Below, in pieces: positions 15,804 to 23,476 of a stretch of 53,346 nt of DNA. Within the stretch, counting starts at the first letter, position 1. Every line of letters starts with the position of its first letter. The DNA is from a bacterium (GTDB lineage Bacteria > Joyebacterota > Joyebacteria > Joyebacterales > Joyebacteraceae): the NCBI GenBank assembly GCA_025774245.1, contig JALGWI010000023.1:1-53346 (forward strand), written 5' to 3'. A program made the position numbers and the translations under genes. The notes under the pieces were generated by a model that made no database searches, had not been told where the DNA came from, and saw only the letters and a program-made list of their open reading frames with translations.

Positions 15804-17561
15804 GTGCCGAAGGGTGAGAACGGCAGAGAGGCGCCGGCTGCGCCGGAGACGACCGAGACGACCGCCGCAGGAGGGAACGGCGGAGGGCGATCGGTCCTCG
15901 TGGTCGGGAGCGATCTCGCGGGACTCGTGACCGCGCTCGACCTCGCCGACGCGGGGGCGAGGGTCGCGCTCGTCGACGAGTCGCCCTTCCTCGGAGGCAC
16001 GTTCAAGCGCCACGCGTTGCTCCCCGGCTCCGAGATGCCGGCCTTCTGCCGCGCCACCGAGATGATCCAGCGCGTGAAGAGCCACCCCGGAATCGAGGTC
16101 ATGACCGGCACGGCCGTCTCCCGCCTCAGGAAGAGCGACGCGGGTTTCGACGCCGCGTTCAGGACCGCGGCCACGCGGGTGACCGACGCGTGCGACGAGT
16201 GCGGCGACTGCGTGCTCGTCTGTCCGATCAAGCCGTACGACACGTTCAACGAGGGACTCGTGCTCCGCACGGCGATCGACTGGCCGAGCACGTCGTCGCA
16301 CGAGGCCCGTCCCAACATCGAGCGCGAGACCCCGATCTGCGTCGAGACCTGTCCGGTCCACATCGACATCAGGCAGTACGTCGGCCTCATCGCCGAGGGG
16401 AAGTTCGCGGAGGCACTCGCCGTCGTGCGGGAGAAGAACCCGCTCCCGGCGACGTGCGGGAGGATCTGCCCGCACCCGTGCGAGAGCGCGTGCAACCGCG
16501 GGCACCAGGACGAGGCGGTGGCGATCGACGCTCTGAAGCGGTTCGTCTCCGACTACGAGGCGGCCCTGCGACGCGAGGGCAAGCTCGACTGGCCCGCCCC
16601 GCCCAAGCGGACGCACAAGGAGAAGGTCGCCATCGTCGGCGCGGGCCCGGCGGGCCTCACGGTCGGCCACGACCTCGCCCTCGCGGGCTACGGATCGACC
16701 ATCTTCGAGGCCTCGCCCGTCCCCGGCGGGATGATGTACCTCGGCATCCCCGAGTACCGCCTGCCGCGGGACATCATCGACGAGGACGTCGACTACATCA
16801 AGAACATGGGCGTCGAGATCCTCTACGACGCGCCCGTCGGACCGGACCTCACGCTCGAAGACCTCAGAAAGAAGGGGTTCAAGGCGATCTTCCTCGGGGT
16901 CGGAGCGCACAGCGGCCTCAAGCTCAAGGTCCCGGGTGAGGACGACTTCGAGGGGTTCATGGACGCCATCGTCTTCCTGAGAAAGGTCAACCTCGGCGAC
17001 ACCGAGAAGCCGGGTGAGAAGGTCATCGTGATCGGCGGCGGGAACTCCGCGATCGACGCGGCGCGGACCGCGCTCCGCACCGGCTGCGACGAGGTTCACA
17101 TCGTCTACCGCCGGTCGCGGAAGGAGATGCCCGCGAACCCGTGGGAGGTCGACGCGGCGATGGAGGAGGGCGTCCAGATCAGCTACCTCGCGGCTCCGGT
17201 CCGGATCCTCGGCGAGAAGGGGAAGGTCGTCGGCATGGAGTGCGTCCAGATGCGCCTCGGCAAGCTCGACGCGAGCGGGAGGCGGCGGCCGGTGCCGGTC
17301 GACGGCAGCGAGTTCGTCATCGAGGCCGACATCATCGTCCCGGCGATCAGCCAGCGGCCGGACATCGAGTTCCTCGGCGACGACCACGGGCTCGACATCT
17401 CGCGTTGGGACTCGTTCGAGATCGACACGCGCACCGGACAGACGAACGTGCCCGACGTCTTTGCTGGAGGCGACGACGTGACGGGCCCGGCGACGGTGAT
17501 CGAAGCGATCGCGGCGGGACACGTCGCCGCCGGGGGCATCGTGAAGTACCTCTCCGAGTAG
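15804..17561 (+). CDS. Hybrid of degenerate HdrA FAD domain and GltD/NfnB-like oxidoreductase
   Basis: A 585-residue protein. The N-terminal 120 residues resemble the HdrA FAD domain (SVLVVGSDLAGLVTALDLAD), but the glycine motif is weakened and the Cys/Sec motif is replaced by LLPGSEMPAFC. A [4Fe-4S] segment follows (CDECGDCVLVCP), then the GltD/NfnB type: CVETCPVHIDIRQY, CGRICPHPCESACNRG, VAIVGAGPAGLTVGHDLA, GGMMYLGIPEYRLPRDII and VIVIGGGNSAIDAARTAL, ending FAGGDDVTGPATVIEAIAAG. GltD/NfnB proteins bind FAD and NAD(P)H, so this may be an NAD(P)H entry or exit site of the complex. I chose GTG 15804 (GGAGG 15793-15797); GTG 15771 in the same frame is possible. Confidence 0.85.
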   Translation: MPKGENGREAPAAPETTETTAAGGNGGGRSVLVVGSDLAGLVTALDLADAGARVALVDESPFLGGTFKRHALLPGSEMPAFCRATEMIQRVKSHPGIEVMTGTAVSRLRKSDAGFDAAFRTAATRVTDACDECGDCVLVCPIKPYDTFNEGLVLRTAIDWPSTSSHEARPNIERETPICVETCPVHIDIRQYVGLIAEGKFAEALAVVREKNPLPATCGRICPHPCESACNRGHQDEAVAIDALKRFVSDYEAALRREGKLDWPAPPKRTHKEKVAIVGAGPAGLTVGHDLALAGYGSTIFEASPVPGGMMYLGIPEYRLPRDIIDEDVDYIKNMGVEILYDAPVGPDLTLEDLRKKGFKAIFLGVGAHSGLKLKVPGEDDFEGFMDAIVFLRKVNLGDTEKPGEKVIVIGGGNSAIDAARTALRTGCDEVHIVYRRSRKEMPANPWEVDAAMEEGVQISYLAAPVRILGEKGKVVGMECVQMRLGKLDASGRRRPVPVDGSEFVIEADIIVPAISQRPDIEFLGDDHGLDISRWDSFEIDTRTGQTNVPDVFAGGDDVTGPATVIEAIAAGHVAAGGIVKYLSE

Positions 17562-17633
17562 GACGAGGGGAGCGCCGTCCGGGCACGACCGGGTCGGCCG
17601 GCAACAGCGCCGGCGACAGAGCGGGAAGAACGG

Positions 17634-20072
17634 ATGAAGAAGCCCAAGTTCATAGCCGAGTTCGACGACATCCCGACCTCGCGGGCGAAGATGCCCGAGC
17701 TCCCGCTCAACGAGCGGAAGCTCAACTTCACGGAGGTCGAGCTCGGACTCGTGCAGAACATCGCGCTCGCTGAGGCCGCGCGGTGCCTCTCGTGCCGTCG
17801 CTGCATCGGGTGCGGCCTCTGCCTCGCGGAGTGCGATTCCGACGCGATCGTGTACGACATGGAGGACACGTCGTCGAAGGCGTCGTTCGACGCCGTCGTG
17901 GCGGCGCCGGGGGCCGAGCCGTACAACCCCGCCTCCAAGCCCGAGCTCGGCTACGCGGAGAGCCCCAACATTGTGACGACCTTCGAGCTCGAGAGGGTGA
18001 TGAACCCCGCCGGTCCCTACGGTGGCCTGCCGCTCCGTCCCGGCGACGGCACGTACCCCGCGTGCGTGGCGTTCGTCCAGTGTGTCGGCTCGCGCGAAGA
18101 GGGAATCGGCGCCGCCTACTGCTCTTCGAGCTGCTGCACGCAGGCGCTCGAGCAAGCGGCCGCGCTCGCGCGGGCCGTGCCGGGTATTGCGATCACGTTC
18201 TTCCACCGCGAGATGCGGCCGCTCGGCCGGCACGGGGAGGCGCTCCTGGCGGGCGCCGAGGAGGACGATTCCACCTGCTTCGTCTTCTGCGAGGTCGTCG
18301 GCGTCTCGGGTCCCGACTGCGAGGGACCCGTCACCGTGAAGTACGACGACGGCGGGGGCGAGAAGGAGGCCGAGTTCGACCTCGTGGTGCTCTCCGTCGG
18401 ACGGCGCGCCCCGCGGTCCGTGCGGCGGCTCGCCAGGTCGATCGGAGGATCGCAGAACAAGTTCGGGTACATCCAGTCGACGCCTCTGGCTCCCGTCGCC
18501 ACGGGGGAGGGGGCAACGCCCGTCGCGGGAACCTCCGTGCGACCGATGGACGTCGGCGGCGCGGTCGCGGCCGGCGTCGCCGCCGCCTCGGCGGCCCTGG
18601 ACGGCGTCGATGCGGCAGCGGCACAGACGGCTCCCGGGGCGGCTGAGTCCGGCCGGGTCGCTCCGGCCGGTGCGGACGGGCCCGCCGTGGTCGTCCTCTG
18701 CGAGTACTGGCTCGCGACCGCGGGCCTCGACGCCGCGAGGGTCTCGGACCTCGTCGGGAAGCTCGACGGCGCGTCCGCGGTGCTCGCGTGTCCGACGGCG
18801 TGCGTGACGCCGTCGGTGAGGAGGCTCGGGAGGCTCGCGGACGAGCGCGGCGCTTCGAGGCTCCTCGTCGTCGGATGCTATCCCGGGACGCACGACGCGT
18901 TCTGGCGGGAGCGCGGCTCGTCGCGGAGCGAGAAGCTCGCGACGGTCGACGTGCTCGGCGCCGGGAGCGGGACGGACGCTGCGTCGCTCGCGCGCTCGGT
19001 GGGCGAGTGGGTCGGAGGCGGCGAAATCGAAACCTGCGGCACGAAGGCCGTTCCCCGGGAACTCTCGAAGCGGGCACTCGTCGTCGGCGGAGGCGTGACG
19101 GGACTCTCGGCCGCCGCCGAGCTCGCCAGGCGCGGCGTGGCCGTCACGCTCGTGAAGGAAGCGGGCGATCCGGCTCCCCGACTGAGGGGGGCGGCGATGG
19201 GCGACGGCGACTCCGTGGAGGCGCTCGCGTCGCTCGTCGAGCGCGTCGAGGCCGATCCCGCGATCGAGGTCGTCCCGGGCTCGACCGTCGCGTCGATCGA
19301 GCGCACGGCCCGCGGATTCGAGACGAAGATCGAGGGACGGAGCGGCACGATCGAGCACGGTGCGCTCGTCCTCGCGGGGGAGGCCACCGACTACGACGCG
19401 GCGGCCACGAAGGGCGGCCCGTCGGGCCGCGTCATCACCCAGCTCGAACTCGCCGAGAGGCTCGCCGGCGGAGCCTCCGACGTCGGCAACGTCGTCATGA
19501 TCCAGTGCGTCGGGTCCCGTACGCCCGAGCACCCGTACTGCAGCAGAAACTGCTGCGCGGAGGCGCTGACGCACGTCCACAGGATCCTCGCGGAGAACCC
19601 GGACGCCGCTCTCACGGTCCTCCACCGTGGCATCCGCGTCTGGGGTTTCGACGAGGAGATGTTCTCCGACGCGATCGATCTCGGGGTGCGCTTCGTCCAC
19701 GTCAAGGCCGAGCCCGTCGTGTCGGAGGACGGCACCGGCGTCACGGCGGTCGACGAGAGATCGGGGGAGGAGCTCTCCTTCGAGCCCGACCTCGTGGTCC
19801 TCTCGACGGGCGTCGTCGCCGCTGGTGAGAACCGGCGGATCGCCGAGGCGCTCGGGCTCGAGGTCGACGGCGACGGGTTCCTTCCGCCGGCAGACGAGGC
19901 GATCGCCCCGGTGCGCGGCCGCTGCGACGGGCCCGAGCCGTGCGAGCGTCGCTGCGAGGGCGTCTTCGTCTGCGGGACCGCCGCGTGGCCCGCGAGCATC
20001 GAGGAGAGCGTCACACAGGCGTTGGCGGCTGCCGGGAAGGCGAGCCTCTATCTCACGAAAGGCCGACGATGA
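17634..20072 (+). CDS. Double-length HdrA-like protein
   Basis: An 812-residue protein. It begins with a GltD-like N-terminal stretch (IAEFDDIPTSRAKMPELPLNERKLNFTEV cut short: the 'PELP' type entry) and a [4Fe-4S] region CLSCRRCIGCGLCLAECDSDAI. Next is the C-terminal half of an HdrA (QCVGSREEGIGAAYCSSSCC), an Ala-rich linker (about residues 295-345), a degenerate HdrA N-domain (VLACPTACVTPSVRRLG, VVGCYPGTHDAFW) and a full HdrA FAD module (VVGGGVTGLSAAAELARRG, QCVGSRTPEHPYCSRNCC, GVFVCGTAAWPASIEESVTQA). It has no C-terminal ferredoxin pair. With the preceding hybrid it appears to make a split HdrA whose halves were shuffled with GltD-type pieces. It overlaps the next gene by 4 nt. Confidence 0.85.
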   Translation: MKKPKFIAEFDDIPTSRAKMPELPLNERKLNFTEVELGLVQNIALAEAARCLSCRRCIGCGLCLAECDSDAIVYDMEDTSSKASFDAVVAAPGAEPYNPASKPELGYAESPNIVTTFELERVMNPAGPYGGLPLRPGDGTYPACVAFVQCVGSREEGIGAAYCSSSCCTQALEQAAALARAVPGIAITFFHREMRPLGRHGEALLAGAEEDDSTCFVFCEVVGVSGPDCEGPVTVKYDDGGGEKEAEFDLVVLSVGRRAPRSVRRLARSIGGSQNKFGYIQSTPLAPVATGEGATPVAGTSVRPMDVGGAVAAGVAAASAALDGVDAAAAQTAPGAAESGRVAPAGADGPAVVVLCEYWLATAGLDAARVSDLVGKLDGASAVLACPTACVTPSVRRLGRLADERGASRLLVVGCYPGTHDAFWRERGSSRSEKLATVDVLGAGSGTDAASLARSVGEWVGGGEIETCGTKAVPRELSKRALVVGGGVTGLSAAAELARRGVAVTLVKEAGDPAPRLRGAAMGDGDSVEALASLVERVEADPAIEVVPGSTVASIERTARGFETKIEGRSGTIEHGALVLAGEATDYDAAATKGGPSGRVITQLELAERLAGGASDVGNVVMIQCVGSRTPEHPYCSRNCCAEALTHVHRILAENPDAALTVLHRGIRVWGFDEEMFSDAIDLGVRFVHVKAEPVVSEDGTGVTAVDERSGEELSFEPDLVVLSTGVVAAGENRRIAEALGLEVDGDGFLPPADEAIAPVRGRCDGPEPCERRCEGVFVCGTAAWPASIEESVTQALAAAGKASLYLTKGRR

Positions 20073-20431
20073 CCCTGAACGAGGTGGTACACGTTCTCGA
20101 AGGCGAGCTTGTGTGCTGTGCCGAGAAGGACTCCATGGAGATCACGGGCGTCTGCGCGTCCGACCTCATGAGCGACGTGCTCGCCTTCGGCACGGCCGGG
20201 AGTCTTCTCATCACCGGGCTCACGAACGCGCAGTCGGTGAACACCGCCGAGGTGGCCGACGTGGTGGCCATCGCCTACGCGAGGGGGAAGCGCCCGGCCG
20301 ACTCCGTCCTGCTTCTGGCGGAGGAGAAGGGAATGCCCGTCATCCTCTGCGGGCTCTCGTTGTACGAGGCCTGCGGGAGGCTGTACGAACACGGCTTGGT
20401 GTCCGGCAGCGAGATCAGGGAGCCACAATGA
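20069..20431 (+). CDS. DRTGG-domain protein 2
   Basis: A 120-residue DRTGG-type protein: VLEGELVCCAEKDSMEITGV, then DLMSDVLAFGTAGSLLITGL, VADVVAIAYARGKRPAD and LCGLSLYEACGRLYEHGL. It is paralogous to the protein at 4282-4608. ATG 20069 overlaps the upstream stop (ATGA), and its own stop overlaps the next ATG, so it is tightly coupled to an anti-sigma-type ATPase and an FeFe-hydrogenase-like gene. This trio is known near bifurcating hydrogenases in anaerobes. A sensory or regulatory role is likely, but unproven. Confidence 0.82.
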   Translation: MTLNEVVHVLEGELVCCAEKDSMEITGVCASDLMSDVLAFGTAGSLLITGLTNAQSVNTAEVADVVAIAYARGKRPADSVLLLAEEKGMPVILCGLSLYEACGRLYEHGLVSGSEIREPQ

Positions 20432-20868
20432 GCGACGATCCTGAGATCATGCTCAGGGAGAGGTTCTCCATCCAGGGCGGAGACTTCGGCCGCGCCGGGA
20501 GGGTGTCGACGACGATCAAGTCGATGCTCAAGCAGATCGGGTTCCCGGCCCCGTTGATCCGCCGCGTCGCGATCGCGACCTACGAAGCCGAGATAAACGT
20601 CGTCGTCTACGCCGATCGCGCTGACGTGACGTTCGAGGTCACCCCGACGGTCATCCGCGTGATCCTCGAGGACGAGGGCCGCGGCATTGCGGACCTCGAC
20701 CTTGCCATGCAGGAAGGCTACTCCACCGCGACCGACGAGATCCGCGAGATGGGGTTCGGGGCGGGCATGGGCCTCCCGAACATCAAGCGCAACGCCGACG
20801 ATCTCGAGATCACGTCGGAGGTAGGCGTCGGCACGACCGTCAGGATCACGGTGCTCGCCGGCGAGTGA
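20428..20868 (+). CDS. Anti-sigma-factor-type GHKL ATPase (HATPase_c)
   Basis: A 146-residue stand-alone GHKL ATPase domain of the RsbW/SpoIIAB type. The N-box is EAEINVVVYA, the G1 box is DEGRGIADLD, and the G2 box is GFGAGMGLPNIKRNADD; a short beta-strand end follows (GVGTTVRITVL). It binds ATP; partner switching with a sigma or anti-anti-sigma factor is the family role, but none is encoded nearby. Its placement between DRTGG and FeFe-hydrogenase-like genes suggests it reports the redox or hydrogen state (inference). Confidence 0.85.
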   Translation: MSDDPEIMLRERFSIQGGDFGRAGRVSTTIKSMLKQIGFPAPLIRRVAIATYEAEINVVVYADRADVTFEVTPTVIRVILEDEGRGIADLDLAMQEGYSTATDEIREMGFGAGMGLPNIKRNADDLEITSEVGVGTTVRITVLAGE

Positions 20869-20877
20869 GGTACCGCC

Positions 20878-22143
20878 ATGGTTGCAGAAGGCTACTACCA
20901 CGCACACGAAGTCTGCCTCGAGAAGTGCGACGGCAGGATGAGGTGCCTCCGGGCGTGCCCGACCGGCGCCATCCGCGTGCGCGACGGCAAGGCCCGGATC
21001 ATCAGCGAGCTGTGCGTCGACTGCGGCGACTGCATCACGGCGTGCCCCCACAGCGCCGTCGTCCCGCTCGCCGACCGGCTCGACGAACGCTCGCCCGACT
21101 ACGTCTGCCGGATCGCCATCCCTTCGCCGGTCCTCTACTCGCAGTTCCCGTCGGACACGCCGCCGCGGCGGATCCGGGAGGGCCTGAAGCAGATCGGGTT
21201 CGACCACGTGTTCGACGTCTCGCGCGCCTGTGACTGGGCCGTCCTCGCGACGCGGATCTTCTTGAGGGAGCACACGGGCAAGTGGCCGATGATCTCGTCG
21301 TTCTGTCCGGCCGTCGTCCGGCTCATCCAGGTGAAGTACCCCGAGCTCACGGAGCACATCCTCGCGATGGAGGTTCCTCGCGAGGTGACGGCGCGGGAGG
21401 CGAAGATGAAGCTCTCGAAGGAGCTCGGAATCGCCCCGGAGAAGATCGAAGCGGTCTACGTCACCGCCTGCCCCGCGAAGGTGGTCTCGATCCGCCAGCC
21501 GGCCGAGAAGCAGAAGTCGTGGCTCGATCGCGCCGTCGCGATCTCCGAGATCTACGGGCCGCTCCGAAACGCGATGGCGCATCCCGAGAACGGCGGGACG
21601 GCCGAGCTCTTCGAGGACGCCACCTACGGTCCCGGCTGGTCGAGGCTCGGCGGCATGACGAGCGTCCTCGGGCGGGAGAAGTGGATCGCCGTCTCGGGCA
21701 CGAACGACGTGACGAAGATCCTCGACGACATCGAGAACTCGAGGCTCAGGGACGTCGAGTTCATCGAGGCGTCGACGTGCTTGGGCGGCTGCATCGGCGG
21801 CCCGCTCACGGTCGAGAACATCTACGTGGCCAGGAGCAGGACGATCAGACTCGGCGAGAAGCACGGCGGGAACATCGAGCGCTACGCGGGCCAGGTCGAG
21901 AGCCTCTACCGCTCGGGTTTCTTCGAGATGGAGAACCCGCTCGCGCCGAGGCCGCTCTCTCCGCTCGATCCCGACATCGGGAAGGCCATCGCCAAGGTGA
22001 GGAAGCGGGACGAGATCTACGAATCGCTTCCGAAGATCGACTGCGCGGCGTGCGGCTCGCCCAGCTGCATGGCGCTCGCTGAGGACATCGTGAAGGGCGA
22101 CGCCGATCGTTCCCAGTGCGTCGTCCTCCGGGCCGGCCGTTGA
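20878..22143 (+). CDS. FeFe-hydrogenase-like large subunit (sensory type)
   Basis: A 421-residue protein with two N-terminal [4Fe-4S] motifs (CDGRMRCLRACPTGA, CVDCGDCITACP), an FeFe-hydrogenase catalytic-like domain, and a C-terminal Fe-S segment (CAACGSPSCMALAEDI ... QCVV). The H-cluster signature cysteines are kept: L1 SSFCPA (Cys143), L2 TACPAK (Cys198) and L3 STCLGGCIGG (Cys301, Cys305). The first Cys of the L1 TSCCP motif, which relays protons in catalytic enzymes, is Phe142. This fits the putative sensory or weakly active groups (C/D-like) rather than a bulk hydrogen producer. Whether it carries an H-cluster is open; no hydE/F/G maturases are in the window. It is the last gene of the operon. 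Confidence 0.85.
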   Translation: MVAEGYYHAHEVCLEKCDGRMRCLRACPTGAIRVRDGKARIISELCVDCGDCITACPHSAVVPLADRLDERSPDYVCRIAIPSPVLYSQFPSDTPPRRIREGLKQIGFDHVFDVSRACDWAVLATRIFLREHTGKWPMISSFCPAVVRLIQVKYPELTEHILAMEVPREVTAREAKMKLSKELGIAPEKIEAVYVTACPAKVVSIRQPAEKQKSWLDRAVAISEIYGPLRNAMAHPENGGTAELFEDATYGPGWSRLGGMTSVLGREKWIAVSGTNDVTKILDDIENSRLRDVEFIEASTCLGGCIGGPLTVENIYVARSRTIRLGEKHGGNIERYAGQVESLYRSGFFEMENPLAPRPLSPLDPDIGKAIAKVRKRDEIYESLPKIDCAACGSPSCMALAEDIVKGDADRSQCVVLRAGR

Positions 22144-22173
22144 CCCCGAACTCCCGAAGCGATGACGAAAACG

Positions 22174-22198
22174 CGCTCCCGGCAGGTCGCCGGGAGCG
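22174..22198. terminator. Terminator between the redox operon and the hydrolase gene
   Basis: A perfect 10-bp stem, CGCTCCCGGC/GCCGGGAGCG, with a 5-nt loop. On the minus strand it is followed by CGTTTTCGTC, so it ends the hydrolase transcript; on the plus strand it lies 30 nt after the operon stop. Confidence 0.75.
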
Positions 22199-22203
22199 TC
22201 GTG

Positions 22204-23316
22204 TCATGGCAGCTCCGGCGAAGCCTCCGAGTCGGCGGGCGTCCTCGTCGCCCCAGGCGGCAGCCCCCGCAGGAACTGCGTGATCGTCCGCATCACGTAC
22301 GGTTTCCACGGGCCGCCCGGCCAGTGCGTTCCCCACAGCCACCTGAGTGGCGGCTTCCCCAGCTCGAGCCAGAGCTGCTCCGTCGCGAGGCGAGGCATGA
22401 TCGGATCGAACCTCGCGTTGATCATGAGGACAGGCCGCGTCTTGAGGTGCGACGCGAACGTGAGCGGATCGAGGAGGAAGTAGTGGTAGGGAGCCGGGAC
22501 GTCGAGCGGGTGCGGCGCCCGCCGAACTTCCCGCAGGTACTCCCCGTAGATGCGCCGCGCCTCGCGCCGGTGCCGAGGCTCCACTCGCGCGCGGTCGAGC
22601 TGTTCCTGGACGACCGTGCGGAGGATCCCCTTGAAGACGATGGCGTCGAGGTCGGCTCCCCCGAGAACCGAGACGACGCTCTCGACGCGGGGTTCGAGGG
22701 AGGCCGTGATGACCGCGACGAGGGCGCCCAGACTGATGCCCAGGAGGGCGGGCCCGGGCCTCCCGGCGTCGGCTGGCCGCTTCGCCTCTTCGAGGAGGAG
22801 CCAGTCGAGCGCCGCGCGCGTGTCGGAGGCGGCCTGCTCGTACGCCGGGAGGGAGATCGCGGCGTCGGCGCTCGAGTACGCTGCGCCGCGGTGAACGCCC
22901 GTGATCGCGCGCTCGCAGAGGAAGGGGAGGCACACGAGCATAGTCGGGAACCCGCGCGCGGCGAGCGACGTGGCGAACGACTCCCAGCACCAGAGCCACC
23001 TCGGGCCGAAGCCGTGCAGGAAGACGAGCGGCTGGCCGGGCGAGGGACCCGCGCGGCGGAAGAACCGCGCGCGAACCGTGTCGTTCTCCGGGTGTCCCGA
23101 CGGGTGGAGGCTCGCGAAGCGGACCTCGGTCATCCGGAGACGGCCCCGCCACTTCGGTGGGAAGATCTCGTACTCCTGCGGCGGACCGGGGTAGGGGTAG
23201 TGCGCGGTGTGATCGAGGTGTCTCCTGAAGCGGGCACCGTCGACGCCGTTGTCGACGGGGCCGGTGGCCCCGGTCTCGGCGGTTTCACTCGTAGCGCGTC
23301 TATCGTTCTCGTCCAT
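22204..23316 (-). CDS. Alpha/beta-hydrolase family protein
   Basis: A 370-residue alpha/beta hydrolase. It has LVFLHGFGPRWLW (oxyanion region), the nucleophile elbow GISLG (Ser in GxSxG), an Asp candidate in NARFDPIMP and a His candidate in GTHWPGG, in the right order for a catalytic triad. The substrate is not predictable; esterase/lipase-like. Start: the second Met (23316) follows GGAGG (plus cctcc 23322-23326). The mapped promoter puts the transcript start near 23327, so the first Met (23328) would fall outside the mRNA. There is no signal peptide, so it is cytoplasmic. Confidence 0.83.
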   Translation of the reverse strand: MDENDRRATSETAETGATGPVDNGVDGARFRRHLDHTAHYPYPGPPQEYEIFPPKWRGRLRMTEVRFASLHPSGHPENDTVRARFFRRAGPSPGQPLVFLHGFGPRWLWCWESFATSLAARGFPTMLVCLPFLCERAITGVHRGAAYSSADAAISLPAYEQAASDTRAALDWLLLEEAKRPADAGRPGPALLGISLGALVAVITASLEPRVESVVSVLGGADLDAIVFKGILRTVVQEQLDRARVEPRHRREARRIYGEYLREVRRAPHPLDVPAPYHYFLLDPLTFASHLKTRPVLMINARFDPIMPRLATEQLWLELGKPPLRWLWGTHWPGGPWKPYVMRTITQFLRGLPPGATRTPADSEASPELP

Positions 23317-23333
23317 TGCGACCTCCATTTCGA

Positions 23334-23362
23334 AGCGTAAGTCGCACCCGCGGGGGAGTCAA
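23334..23362 (-). promoter_or_regulatory. Minus-strand promoter of the hydrolase gene
   Basis: On the minus strand: TTGACT, 17 nt, TACGCT (plus positions 23357-23362 and 23334-23339). It gives a very short 5' leader carrying the GGAGG site. Confidence 0.65.
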
Positions 23363-23415
23363 GACGCGCGACCTTGTCGGGGCGCCGGCGCCGCCTCCGG
23401 CGTGGGCGTTCCGGC

Positions 23416-23442
23416 TTGACCGGTCCGATACCGAGGTATACG
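23416..23442 (+). promoter_or_regulatory. Weak plus-strand promoter of the membrane-protein gene
   Basis: TTGACC (23416-23421), then TATACG (23437-23442) with only 15 nt between, or TACGGT with 17 nt. It lies 35 nt before ATG 23477 and is divergent to the hydrolase promoter. Confidence 0.4.
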
Positions 23443-23476
23443 GTCGAGCGACTTGATGACGGAGGATGTGCACAGC

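Noticed and set aside
5739-22143. Complex I (Nuo) operon
   Set aside because: No membrane subunits (NuoA, H, J-N) are present. NuoE/F/G-like parts are joined to Hdr genes instead.
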